A stretch of DNA of 64,000 nucleotides from Phytopseudomonas daroniae (GTDB taxonomy: Bacteria > Pseudomonadota > Gammaproteobacteria > Pseudomonadales > Pseudomonadaceae), in assembly GCF_004327285.1 (NCBI RefSeq), contig NZ_QJUI01000001.1, positions 1 through 64,000 of the forward strand, written 5' to 3'. The stretch's first letter is position 1. Each line of letters starts with the position of its first letter. Made by a program: the position numbers and the translations under genes. Below the pieces are notes generated by a model. It did no database searches, had not been told where the DNA came from, and was given only the letters and a program-made list of their open reading frames with translations. Below, piece after piece: positions 34,239 to 42,580 of the stretch.

Positions 34239-35069
34239 TCAGCGCTTGTAGGCCTGCAGACCGGGCTTGATGCTCTTGTCGTCGAGGAACTGCTTCATGC
34301 CCTGCTCGCGGCCGCCCTCTTCGTCGAGCAGGCGCGACTGATCGAGTTTGGCGTACAGATAGTCTTCGTTCTGCTCCCAGGTCAGCTCGCGGCAGCGCTT
34401 GAAGCCATGCTTGGCCGCGCGCAGCACCACCGGGTTCTTCTCCAGCAGATTGCGCGCCAGCTCCAGGGTGGTTTCACGCAGTTGCGCCAGAGGCACGCTC
34501 TCGTTGACCAGGCCCATCTCGGCGGCTTTCTGCCCGCCGAAGGTCTTGCCGGTCATGATGTAGTACAGCGACTGGCGGTGGCCCACGGTGTCGGCCATCG
34601 CCTTGCTCACCAGGTTGCCCGGCGGGATGCCCCAGTTGATCTCCGACAGACCGAAGGTGGCTTCGTCGGCGCAGATCGCCAGGTCGCAGGCCACCAGCGG
34701 GCTGAAGCCACCGCCGAAGCACCAGCCGTTGACCATGGCGATGGTCGGTTTGGCATAGAAGCGCAGCAGGCGCCATTGCCATTGCGAGGCCTCGCGGCGG
34801 ATCTTCTCCTGGAGGATTTCCGGGCCGGCATCCACTTCGCGGAAGTATTCCTTGAGATCCATGCCGGCGGTCCATGACTCGCCGGCACCGGTCAGCACCA
34901 GCACGCGGGCCTCGGCATCCTGCTCCAGCACCTCGAGAATCTCGACCATCTCGCGATTGAGGGTCGGGCTCATGGCGTTGCGCTTTTCAGGACGGTTGAG
35001 AGTGACCCAGGCGATGCCTTCTTCGACATCGACCTTGACGGTTTGCCAGCGGCCTTCGTACTTGCTCAT
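34239..35069 (-). CDS. ech: p-hydroxycinnamoyl-CoA hydratase/lyase
   Basis: A 276-residue crotonase-fold enzyme converting feruloyl-CoA to vanillin plus acetyl-CoA. The characteristic N-terminus KYEGRWQTVKVDVEEGIAWVTLNRPEKRNAMS, GAGESWTAGMDLKEYFREVDAGPE and NGWCFGGGFSPLVACDLAICADEA match Pseudomonas Ech. The catalytic Glu is in the LSEINWGIPPG segment. It is the first gene of the fer operon. Confidence 0.95.
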   Translation of the reverse strand: MSKYEGRWQTVKVDVEEGIAWVTLNRPEKRNAMSPTLNREMVEILEVLEQDAEARVLVLTGAGESWTAGMDLKEYFREVDAGPEILQEKIRREASQWQWRLLRFYAKPTIAMVNGWCFGGGFSPLVACDLAICADEATFGLSEINWGIPPGNLVSKAMADTVGHRQSLYYIMTGKTFGGQKAAEMGLVNESVPLAQLRETTLELARNLLEKNPVVLRAAKHGFKRCRELTWEQNEDYLYAKLDQSRLLDEEGGREQGMKQFLDDKSIKPGLQAYKR

Positions 35070-35105
35070 CGAATTGCTCTCTTGTTGTCTGTTATCGATG
35101 AGCAG

Positions 35106-35134
35106 AAGCTAACCCTGAAAAATAGTTATGTCAA
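35106..35134 (-). promoter_or_regulatory. predicted ech operon promoter
   Basis: Read on the minus strand: TTGACA (complement of 35129-35134), 17 bases, then TAGCTT (complement of 35106-35111). The -35 is perfect and the -10 is weak. It overlaps the palindromic operator at 35120-35144. Confidence 0.55.
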
Positions 35135-35144
35135 TTAACTATTT
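35120..35144. promoter_or_regulatory. palindromic operator overlapping the ech promoter
   Basis: AAATAGTTA (35120-35128), a 7-base spacer, then TAACTATTT (35136-35144). The 9-base arms are perfect and the AT-rich site stands out. It covers the -35 box of the ech promoter, the expected place for a MarR-type repressor site. Confidence 0.6.
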
Positions 35145-35244
35145 ATCATAATCATCATTTCTGCTTGATAGGGACAAGGTTCAAAGCTCGATTCGCGCAG
35201 CGTTGGGCGCTGATAACCCCGATCAGTACACATGGCCACTGCGC

Positions 35245-35313
35245 TATAGCGAAAGGCTTACACAACAGTGCGCCGGTTGGCTCTGGTGACAAACCCAGGC
35301 AGCGCCGTAATCT
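35245..35313 (+). promoter_or_regulatory. GacA-like upstream site and promoter of the Rsm-type sRNA
   Basis: TATAGC-GAAAGG-CTTACA (35245-35262) resembles the GacA box TGTAAG-N6-CTTACA, with a perfect right half and a degenerate left half. GTGACA (35286-35291), 16 bases and TAATCT (35308-35313) form a promoter. The box is centred about 66 bases before the expected start, the usual spacing at rsm genes. Confidence 0.55.
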
Positions 35314-35319
35314 AACCCC

Positions 35320-35433
35320 ACTCCTGCAGCACAGGACGTGCTCAGGGTCATGGATGACGTGACCATAGCCAGGATGGCAGCCGACAGGATGTTGGCATTG
35401 GTCAATGAAAACCCGCTTCGGCGGGTTTTTTAT
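35320..35433 (+). ncRNA. Rsm-type (CsrA/RsmA-sequestering) small RNA
   Basis: An RNA of about 114 bases with no good ORF. Four consecutive hairpins each show GGA in the loop: CCTG-c-AGCAC/GTGCT-CAGG around GGA 35334-35336; GTCA/TGAC (35347-35358) around TGGA; GCCA/TGGC (35368-35378) with loop GGA; and GCCGACA/TGTTGGC (35380-35396, one G-U pair) with loop GGA. A rho-independent terminator AAAACCCGC-TTCG-GCGGGTTTTT (35408-35430) ends it. GGA-in-loop hairpins are the binding sites of RsmA/RsmE. The start is estimated from the -10 box. Whether it is the RsmX, RsmY or RsmZ type is not decided. Confidence 0.75.
35408..35430 (+). terminator. rho-independent terminator of the Rsm-type sRNA
   Basis: AAAACCCGC, loop TTCG, GCGGGTTTTT followed by further T residues. 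A textbook GC stem with a UUCG tetraloop and a T tract. Confidence 0.9.
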
Positions 35434-35481
35434 TGCCTGCCATCCCTGGCGGCAACCCTTCGGGCCGTCGCAAGCGACGTT

Positions 35482-35504
35482 AAAAATGGCTCCCGGCCAT
35501 TTTT
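35482..35504. terminator. second hairpin terminator
   Basis: AAAAATGGC, loop TCCCG, GCCATTTTT, bidirectional in form. It is followed by TTTTTTATTGCCTG, the same 14 bases that follow the sRNA terminator at 35425-35438, so the two terminator tails look duplicated. Confidence 0.65.
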
Positions 35505-35657
35505 TATTGCCTGTGGAAAAGTGCAGCGGCCAGAGGGCCACGCACCTTTCTCTCACGTCACCAGAAAAGCGTCATGCACCACGGCCTTCTGCAAACGCCG
35601 ATCAGGCTAAGAAGCAGTGCCAGTGTGCGCGTCAGTCTGTCCATCGGCACAGCCTTC

Positions 35658-36875
35658 TCAGCGGGAAGTCGTCGAAACCACGGGCGCATCGGCAGGCCGC
35701 CGACGGCTCATGCCCAGTACCACCAGCGCGGCGATCACCAAACCGGGCGACGCTGCCAACAACACGCCAGCGGTACCCGCTCCTGCGGCAAGAATCTGCC
35801 CAGCCGCCAAGGGGCCGGAAACCGAACCCAGGCGGCCTACCGCCACCGCAGCGCCGACACCGGTAGCGCGCACCGAGGTCGGGTAGGTCGGTGGAGCCAA
35901 CGCATAGAGCACCAGTTGCGCAGCGATGACGAACAGACCAGCCGCAAACCCGGCTACCGCCATGGCCAGCATGCCCGAGGCCAACCCCAGGCCTGCCAGG
36001 GATGCCAGCACGCCGCCATAAACGAACAAGACCACGCCTGTACGGCCACGACGATCCAGCAACACCCCGCCAAGCAGCGAGCCGATGGCGCCGCCGATGT
36101 TGAACAGCATCTGGATGGTGCCGGCCTGGGACTTGCTGAAGCCCTGTTCGAGCAGCAGAGAAGGCAGCCAGTTGAGCAGCATGTACATCACCGTGAGGGT
36201 GAAGAAATAGCTGATCCACAAGGCCAACGTCGCACCTGCGCGGTTTTCGCCAAACAGCGCATGCACGGTGGACTCGCGAACCGGCGCAGCGCTCTGATGC
36301 TGTTCGCGGAAATCCCGCGACTCGGGCAGCAGGATCATCAGCAGCGGCGTCACCAGCAACGGCGCCACGCCACCAACGATGAACACCGTCTGCCAGCTGT
36401 CACCACCGAGCATGCCGACCACCGCCGCGATGGCACCACCCAGCGGCACACCGCAGTACATGATGCTGATGGCGGTACCGCGGCGACGCTCGTCGACCGC
36501 TTCGGCGCACAACGCGATCAGGTTCGGCAATGCAGCGCCGAGGCCCAGGCCGGTCATGAAGCGCGCCAGCAACAGCGCGTTGACGCTACCGACGTAGGCC
36601 GTCCACAGCGAGAAGATTCCGAAGATGATCACCGCACCGATCAGCACTCGCTTGCGGCCGATGCGGTCGGCCAGCCAGCCACCGAAGAAGGCGCCGGGCA
36701 GCAGGCCGATGATGCTGGCACTGAACATCCAGCCCATCATTTTCTGATCGAGTTCGAAGGCCTGGCGAATCCCGGCGGCGGCGATGCCTGCCGATTGCAG
36801 ATCCAGCCCCTCGATGAGCGCGACGATAAAACACAGCGTGACGGTCAGCGTCGAGCGACGCGATGGCGTGTCCAT
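35658..36875 (-). CDS. aromatic acid:H+ symporter (AAHS/MhpT-type MFS)
   Basis: A 405-residue 12-TM transporter. The AAHS signature DLQSAGIAAAGIRQAF lies in TM1, GGWLADRIGRKRVL in loop 2-3, and PTSVRATGVGAAVAVGRLGSVSGP near the end. GAGG lies 5 bases before the ATG at 36875. Its place beside the ferulate operon and a porin gene suggests uptake of a hydroxycinnamate or phenylpropanoid acid. The substrate is inferred. Confidence 0.88.
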   Translation of the reverse strand: MDTPSRRSTLTVTLCFIVALIEGLDLQSAGIAAAGIRQAFELDQKMMGWMFSASIIGLLPGAFFGGWLADRIGRKRVLIGAVIIFGIFSLWTAYVGSVNALLLARFMTGLGLGAALPNLIALCAEAVDERRRGTAISIMYCGVPLGGAIAAVVGMLGGDSWQTVFIVGGVAPLLVTPLLMILLPESRDFREQHQSAAPVRESTVHALFGENRAGATLALWISYFFTLTVMYMLLNWLPSLLLEQGFSKSQAGTIQMLFNIGGAIGSLLGGVLLDRRGRTGVVLFVYGGVLASLAGLGLASGMLAMAVAGFAAGLFVIAAQLVLYALAPPTYPTSVRATGVGAAVAVGRLGSVSGPLAAGQILAAGAGTAGVLLAASPGLVIAALVVLGMSRRRPADAPVVSTTSR

Positions 36876-37234
36876 GGGTAACCTCGATTTTATTGTTGTT
36901 GTCTTCGCTCCCGGCAAACGGTCGATAACCGCCCGGGACTGTCGGCCGTCTGACGACCCTCAAAAAGATTAACAAATATAATCAATAACGAAAGTAATCT
37001 TTATTAAAGGCGGATTTGGCAAATTACCCAATACGAATCAGCGGCTTATCCGACCGAAACAATTAACATCAAACATAATTAATATTTTTAACGTTCGATT
37101 ATCGAACGGTTCGGATTGACCACCTTCCATTGCCTTTCCATTCTCGCCACGCAGCAGGCAAGCAATCCTGCACCAGCGGCCCCTCCGGGAGCGCTATCGC
37201 AACGCGCCAACAACAAAAACAAAAGGACAATGAC
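36876..37234. other. AT-rich divergent intergenic region between transporter and porin genes
   Basis: About 360 bases between two divergent genes, markedly AT-rich at 36965-37090 (repeated AATTAA, ATAATTAAT). No ORF is supported. It contains the palindrome annotated separately at 37092-37108. Confidence 0.6.
37092..37108. promoter_or_regulatory. IclR/PcaR-like operator upstream of the porin gene
   Basis: CGTTCGATTATCGAACG is a perfect palindrome around one central T. It closely resembles the PcaR-type site GTTCGATAATCGCAC known from P. putida pca promoters. It lies about 130 bases before the porin start, so control by an IclR-family regulator outside this window is likely. Confidence 0.55.
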
Positions 37235-38554
37235 ATGCAGACCCACCGGGTGAACACCGCCACAATTCCCTCTATCAGCCATTGCCGCTACAGCGGCCCT
37301 CTGCTGGTACTCCTGCTGGCGCCCTGGGTGCTGGCCGGTAATACACTGGCGGAAGGCTTCATCGAGGACAGCACGGCCAAGCTGACCACGCGCAACTACT
37401 ACATGGATCGGGACTACAAGGATGACGGCGGCAAATCCGCAGCCCGCGAATGGGCCCAGGGTTTCATCCTGAAAATGGAGTCGGGCTACACGCCCGGCGA
37501 CATCGGCTTCGGGCTGGACGTTACCGGCCTGCTGGGCGTGAAACTGGATTCGTCGCCAGGTCGCAGCGGCACGGAGCTGCTGCCGGTATCGGCCAGCACT
37601 GGCCGGGCGGCGGACGAATATTCACGCCTGGCGCCTACCGCGAAGATGCGCGTTGGCAAGACGGTGCTGAAAGCCGGCGACCTGTCGCTGTTCCTGCCCT
37701 CCGTCGTTGCCAGTCCGGCACGCCTGCTGCCACAGTCGTTCCGCGGTGCCCATCTGCAGTCCATGGATATCGACGACCTGACACTGCACGCCGGCTATAT
37801 CGATCGCATCAACCGCCGCGACTCCACCGACTACCAGGCCATGACCGTCGCCTCGCCAAACCGGCGCTTCGACCCGACAGCGGAAAGCTCGCACGCGGTA
37901 TCTTTCGGGGGCGACTATCAAGTCAGTCAGAGCCTGAAACTGCGCGCCTACCACACTGAAGTCGCCGACCTGTATCGCCAGGAATACCTCGGCCTGCTGC
38001 ACGAACAGCCTGTGGGCCCCGGCGTGCTGAGCACCGACCTGCGCGCGTTCGACAGCGGCGAGGATGGCAGCGCCAAGGCTGGAAAAGTGGACAACCGCAA
38101 CCTGGCGGCGCAGTTCGCCTATGCCATCGACGGTCATCGTTTCACCCTCGGTTACATGCACCAGAGCGGCGACAGCGCCAAGCCCTACATTTCCGGCACC
38201 GAATCCATGGTGATCAGTGAAATGGCGATGAGCTCGGATTTCGTCAATCCGAAGGAGCGTACCTGGCAGGCGATCTACGATTACGACTTCGCCGCTGCGG
38301 GCGTTCCCGGCCTGAAGACTCGCCTGCGCTATTTGCGTGGCGACAATATCGAGCTGGTCGCCCTGGACGGCAACGACCTCAAGGAACGCGAACTGCAGAT
38401 GGAAGTGGGTTACGTCATCCAGAGCGGTACCTTCAAGGGGGTGGGCCTGAAGGCGCGGCACTCGATCTACCGCAACGACTTCCCCGCCGCCGCATCGTTT
38501 CGCGACGAAAACCAGACCCGCCTGCACATCGACTACACCCTGGCACTCTGGTAA
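37235..38554 (+). CDS. OprD-family outer-membrane porin for aromatic acids
   Basis: A 439-residue porin. The signal peptide (cleavage probably after GNTLA) is followed by GFIEDSTAKLTTRNYYMDRDYKD, the usual OprD start, and then SAAREWAQGFILKMESGYTPG. The C-terminus ends in a beta strand TRLHIDYTLALW with a terminal Trp. It resembles the OpdK/OpdP-type group that carries vanillate or similar acids. Transporter genes flank it on both sides (one divergent, one convergent), supporting aromatic uptake. Confidence 0.92.
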   Translation: MQTHRVNTATIPSISHCRYSGPLLVLLLAPWVLAGNTLAEGFIEDSTAKLTTRNYYMDRDYKDDGGKSAAREWAQGFILKMESGYTPGDIGFGLDVTGLLGVKLDSSPGRSGTELLPVSASTGRAADEYSRLAPTAKMRVGKTVLKAGDLSLFLPSVVASPARLLPQSFRGAHLQSMDIDDLTLHAGYIDRINRRDSTDYQAMTVASPNRRFDPTAESSHAVSFGGDYQVSQSLKLRAYHTEVADLYRQEYLGLLHEQPVGPGVLSTDLRAFDSGEDGSAKAGKVDNRNLAAQFAYAIDGHRFTLGYMHQSGDSAKPYISGTESMVISEMAMSSDFVNPKERTWQAIYDYDFAAAGVPGLKTRLRYLRGDNIELVALDGNDLKERELQMEVGYVIQSGTFKGVGLKARHSIYRNDFPAAASFRDENQTRLHIDYTLALW

Positions 38555-38596
38555 CGCTCGACGGAGCGCAGGGTATACCCTGCTCTCCGCATCGAG

Positions 38597-39925
38597 TCAC
38601 GCCTGAGCAGGCTTCAACTCACGGGCTTTCTGCGCCGGCAGCAAGGTCAGCAACAGCAACGCGGCGGCAACGAATACCAGGGCGAACCATGTATACAACT
38701 GCAGCGGTTCCCAACCGCCATCGAGCATGAAGCCCGCCACGGTCGGCGACAGGATCGCACCGCCGCGACCGATACCAATGGCCCAGCCTACACCCGTGGC
38801 GCGCACCGAAGCGCCGTAGATCATCGGTGACAAGGCGTACAAACCCGCCACGCAACCATTGGAGAACAGGCCGATCAGCAGCCCCATGCCCAAAGCAGCG
38901 GTGAAGGACGAACCGATACTGGTGAACACCACCAGCAGCACTGCGGTGATCAGCATGAATGCCGCCAGCACACGGGCCAGGGAAAAACGTGCCGAAAGCA
39001 GGCCGAGCAATGCCGCACCGAAGATCCCACCAATGCTCAGCAGCACGCCGCCAGTCACGCCCTGTTGCACCGACAGACCGGATGAGGTGAGCAGTTTGGG
39101 CGTCCAGCTCATGATGAAGTAGAAGCCGAACATCACCAGAAAGAACAGCAGCCAGATCAGTAGCGTGCTGCGACGCAGATCCGGGTCGAACAGGCGCGCG
39201 AAGGTTCCGCCCTTGCTCTGCTCGCCCACGGCCAGTGCAGGCAGCGCCGCAAGACCTGGCTGACCCAGCTTGGCTGCCAGGCTATTGACCCTGAGCAGCG
39301 CCTTGGCAGGCTGTTTGGACAGCAGGAAATCCAGAGACTCGGGCAGCCACAGCAGCACCAGCGGAATGGCCGCGAAGGTCATCAGTCCGCCTGCGAAAAA
39401 CACCGAACGCCAGCCCCATTGCGACAACAGCCACACCGCCAGCAAGCCGCCGAGGGTCGCCCCCAACGCATAGCCGGTGGACTGCAGGCTGACCGCCAGG
39501 CCGCGCCAGCGCTTGCACGCGTACTCACTGGCGATCACGTTACTGCTGGCCAGAATGCCGCCAATACCCAGGCCGGTGAGCCCACGCAGCAATGCCAATT
39601 GGGTGGGCGACTGGCTCAGCGCCGAGAGCAGCATGCCCGTACCGGACAGCACCAGACACAGCAGGATCAACGGACGCCGGCCAATACGATCCGCCCAGGG
39701 CGCGATGAACAGCGACCCGGCCGCCATGCCGAGCAGCCCGGCGCTGAGCAGCAGGCCGATTTCGGCGCCGCTGAGGTTCCACTCCGCAGCGACCGACGAT
39801 GCCGTGAAAGCCATCACCAGCACGTCGAAGCCATCGATCATGTTGAGGACGATGCACACCCCGACGGCGACCCACTGAAAGCCGCGCATCGGCCCCTGAT
39901 CGACGATATGCCGAAGATCGCTCAT
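38597..39925 (-). CDS. aromatic acid:H+ symporter (PcaK/VanK-like MFS)
   Basis: A 442-residue 12-TM AAHS transporter with NMIDGFDVLVMAFTASSVAAEW in TM1 (the DGFD motif of PcaK), PWADRIGRRPL in loop 2-3, and YGASVRATGVGWAIGIGRGGAILSP. It is divergent from vanA across a 394-base region that holds two VanR-like sites, so vanillate or protocatechuate is a likely substrate. VanK would be a suitable name if shown. Confidence 0.88.
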   Translation of the reverse strand: MSDLRHIVDQGPMRGFQWVAVGVCIVLNMIDGFDVLVMAFTASSVAAEWNLSGAEIGLLLSAGLLGMAAGSLFIAPWADRIGRRPLILLCLVLSGTGMLLSALSQSPTQLALLRGLTGLGIGGILASSNVIASEYACKRWRGLAVSLQSTGYALGATLGGLLAVWLLSQWGWRSVFFAGGLMTFAAIPLVLLWLPESLDFLLSKQPAKALLRVNSLAAKLGQPGLAALPALAVGEQSKGGTFARLFDPDLRRSTLLIWLLFFLVMFGFYFIMSWTPKLLTSSGLSVQQGVTGGVLLSIGGIFGAALLGLLSARFSLARVLAAFMLITAVLLVVFTSIGSSFTAALGMGLLIGLFSNGCVAGLYALSPMIYGASVRATGVGWAIGIGRGGAILSPTVAGFMLDGGWEPLQLYTWFALVFVAAALLLLTLLPAQKARELKPAQA

Positions 39926-40088
39926 CGCATACCTCCCGCATCAGCGAGGGAGAACGCGCGGTAGTGAGATGCAGTTGCTTGCAACAGGAAGCGGCCTACG
40001 GGGGCGACGTCCTGAACGGGAAGAAAGTGGTTCATCAGCGCAAACCCTTGATTGTTTTTATGGGAAACAGCTGAGCCACGCTCGCAGA

Positions 40089-40100
40089 AATGGATCCAAC
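40089..40100. promoter_or_regulatory. second, imperfect VanR-like operator
   Basis: AATGGATCCAAC matches ATTGGATCCAAT at 10 of 12 positions with the central GGATCC kept. It lies on the vanK-like side of the divergent region. Confidence 0.4.
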
Positions 40101-40281
40101 TCTCAATCCACGGAAATCACCTGAAAAGCCCCTACCGATCCATTCGGATGGAGACAACGCCCGAAAACAGGCGCCACAGCGTGTATGACGCGCCTGAATA
40201 TTACGTTCGCTGATCGGACAGTTTGTTTTGTTAATTATTTTCCCGACCAGCCATTGACAATACTCTGTTTAAAAATCAACC

Positions 40282-40293
40282 ATTGGATCCAAT
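40282..40293. promoter_or_regulatory. VanR operator upstream of vanA
   Basis: ATTGGATCCAAT, a perfect 12-bp palindrome 27 bases before the vanA ATG. It is the same sequence as the VanR operator known from Caulobacter. TTGACA at 40254-40259 is a plausible -35, so bound VanR would block transcription near the start point. The rest of the 39926-40319 gap shows no gene. Confidence 0.75.
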
Positions 40294-40319
40294 AACACCA
40301 ACAAGAACAGAGGTCACTC

Positions 40320-41384
40320 ATGTACCCGAAAAATGCCTGGTATGTCGCCTGCACCCCCGACGAAATCGCCGACAAACCTTTGGGCCGGCAGATCTGCGGG
40401 GAGAAAATCGTCTTCTATCGCGGCGCCGACCAGCAGGTCGTGGCGCTGGAAGATTTCTGTCCGCACCGCGGCGCGCCCCTGTCTCTCGGCTATGTCGAGA
40501 ATGGCAACCTGATCTGCGGCTATCACGGCCTGGAGATGGGCTGCGAAGGCAAGACCGTGGCCATGCCCGGCCAGCGCGTGCGAGGCTTTCCAGGCATCCG
40601 CCGCTTTACGGCGGTGGAGCGCTATGGCTTTGTCTGGGTGTGGACGGGGGATCAGGAGCTGGCCGATCCGGCCACCATCCACCATCTGGAGTGGGCGGAA
40701 AACCCTGAGTGGGCGTACGGCGGCGGACTGTTTCACATCAACTGCGACTACCGCCTGATGATCGACAACCTGATGGATCTGACCCACGAGACCTACGTGC
40801 ACGCGTCGAGCATCGGTCAGAAGGAGATCGACGAAGCGCCGCCCGTCACCAAGGTGGAAGGTGATGAAGTGATCACCAGCCGCCATATGGAAAACATCAT
40901 GGCACCGCCCTTCTGGCGTATGGCCCTGCGCGGTAACGGCCTGGCCGACGACGTGCCGGTGGATCGCTGGCAGATCTGCCGCTTCAGCCCACCCAGCCAC
41001 GTGATGATCGAAGTGGGCGTGGCCCATGCAGGACATGGCGGCTACGAGGCGCCGGCGAACGTCAAGGCAGCCAGCGTGGTGGTGGATTTCATCACCCCCG
41101 AGAGCGACACCTCGATCTGGTACTTCTGGGGCATGGCGCGCAGCTTCAAGCCCGAGGATCAGGCACTCACCGACAGCATTCGCGAAGGCCAGGGCAAGAT
41201 CTTCAGCGAAGACCTGGAGATGCTCGAGCTGCAGCAGCGCAACCTGCTGTGGCAACCCGAACGGCAGTTGCTCAAGCTCAATATCGACGCCGGCGGCGTG
41301 CAGTCACGACGCATCATCGAACGCCTGATCGCCGAAGAACAGGCCGCAGACGCCCAGAAGATCGACGTCCGCCAGGTCGGCTGA
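40320..41384 (+). CDS. vanA: vanillate O-demethylase, oxygenase subunit
   Basis: A 354-residue Rieske non-haem iron oxygenase converting vanillate to protocatechuate and formaldehyde. The Rieske cluster ligands are Cys47-x-His49 and Cys66-x2-His69. The mononuclear iron ligands lie in NLMDLTHETYVH. The start MYPKNAWYVACTPDEIADKPLGR is typical of VanA. It is followed by vanB after 64 bases. Confidence 0.97.
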   Translation: MYPKNAWYVACTPDEIADKPLGRQICGEKIVFYRGADQQVVALEDFCPHRGAPLSLGYVENGNLICGYHGLEMGCEGKTVAMPGQRVRGFPGIRRFTAVERYGFVWVWTGDQELADPATIHHLEWAENPEWAYGGGLFHINCDYRLMIDNLMDLTHETYVHASSIGQKEIDEAPPVTKVEGDEVITSRHMENIMAPPFWRMALRGNGLADDVPVDRWQICRFSPPSHVMIEVGVAHAGHGGYEAPANVKAASVVVDFITPESDTSIWYFWGMARSFKPEDQALTDSIREGQGKIFSEDLEMLELQQRNLLWQPERQLLKLNIDAGGVQSRRIIERLIAEEQAADAQKIDVRQVG

Positions 41385-41448
41385 ACCATCGTCCGCTGTG
41401 CTCGCCGCCAGTGCGGCGAGCGGATCGCCTTTTCGTGAGAACACCATC

Positions 41449-42396
41449 ATGATCGACGTCGTCGTCAAAACCATCGAGCAGCAAGCCCAGGACATTCTCA
41501 GTTTCGACCTGGCCCGTGAAGATGATGCACCCCTGCCGGCATTCAGCGCCGGTGCCCATATCGACGTACACCTGCCGGACGGGCTGATTCGCCAGTATTC
41601 GCTGTGCAACCACCCGGAAGAGCGCCACCGCTACCAGATCGCCGTGCTGCAGAACGCCGATTCCCGCGGCGGCTCCAGAGCCATGCACGGGCTGCAGCAA
41701 GGCGTCAGGCTGAGCATCAGCGAACCCCGCAACCTGTTCCCGCTGCAGCACGACGCCAGGCGCCATCTGCTGATGGCCGGTGGAATCGGCATTACCCCGA
41801 TCCTCTGCATGGCCGAGCGATTGAGCCACACCGGCGGTGATTTCACGCTGCACTACTTCGCCCGCTCGGCGCAGCAGGCGGCGTTCGTCGAACGCTTGCA
41901 GCAATCGCCGTTCGCCGACCGCGTGCACCTGCATTTCGATGAGGGTGACCCGAGCAAACGCCCGGATACCGCCGTCCTGATCGGCTCACCCCAGGCCCGG
42001 GCGCACCTCTACGTCTGCGGCCCCGGCGGCTTCATGGAGCATGTGCTCGATAGCGCCCGTAACCTGGGATGGGGGGGCGACAACCTGCACCGCGAATACT
42101 TCAGCGCTGAAGCGGATGACCAGCCCCAGGAAGGCTTCGAGATTCAGCTGGCCAGCAGCGGCGATGTGCTGCAGGTACCGGAAGGAGTCAGCGTGGTGGA
42201 GGTGCTGCGCGGCATCGGCGTGGAGATTCCGGTGTCCTGTGAGCAAGGCATCTGCGGTACCTGCCTGACCCGCGTGCTGGAAGGCGAACCGGATCATCGC
42301 GATCTGTTTCTCACCGAGGACGAACAGGCCGCCAACGACCAGTTCACACCCTGCTGCTCGCGCTCGAAAAGCGCGCGACTGGTGCTCGATATCTGA
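41449..42396 (+). CDS. vanB: vanillate O-demethylase, reductase subunit
   Basis: A 315-residue class IA reductase that passes electrons from NADH to VanA. An N-terminal FMN domain (RQYSLCNHPEERHRYQIAV) is followed by the NAD domain (MAGGIGITPILCMAERL, VCGPGGFM). The C-terminal plant-type 2Fe-2S domain has Cys264, Cys269 and Cys272 in CEQGICGTC and the last Cys in TPCCSRS. The ATG at 41449 is preferred over an in-frame start at 41398. Confidence 0.95.
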   Translation: MIDVVVKTIEQQAQDILSFDLAREDDAPLPAFSAGAHIDVHLPDGLIRQYSLCNHPEERHRYQIAVLQNADSRGGSRAMHGLQQGVRLSISEPRNLFPLQHDARRHLLMAGGIGITPILCMAERLSHTGGDFTLHYFARSAQQAAFVERLQQSPFADRVHLHFDEGDPSKRPDTAVLIGSPQARAHLYVCGPGGFMEHVLDSARNLGWGGDNLHREYFSAEADDQPQEGFEIQLASSGDVLQVPEGVSVVEVLRGIGVEIPVSCEQGICGTCLTRVLEGEPDHRDLFLTEDEQAANDQFTPCCSRSKSARLVLDI

Positions 42397-42442
42397 CCTG
42401 CTGCGGGTCTTCCGTGGCTGCAAAGTAGCGCAAGCGGCCTTT

Positions 42443-42534
42443 CGTAGGGTGGACGACGCTTCACCCGTCCACCGCTCTGCAACCGCGATGGTGGATGAAA
42501 AGAGCGTCAGCTACGCGCCCCGATCCACCCTACG
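42443..42534. repeat. interspersed palindromic repeat family A, copy 4
   Basis: CGTAGGGTGGACGACGCTTCACCCGTCCACC opens the repeat, and the second half carries GAGCGTCAGCTACGCGCCCCGATCCACCCTACG. It combines the arm of copies 1 and 6 with the CTACGCGCCCCGATCC insertion seen in copy 3. It lies between convergent vanB and a GNAT gene. Confidence 0.8.
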
Positions 42535-42580
42535 AGGTGAGCGTCCACTATCGCCTTGACGCTGCCAACAGCGGCCGAAA

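Noticed and set aside
35338..35610. 90-codon plus-strand frame across the sRNA region
   Set aside because: It runs through two terminator hairpins with no ribosome site. The hairpin pattern explains the sequence better as RNA.
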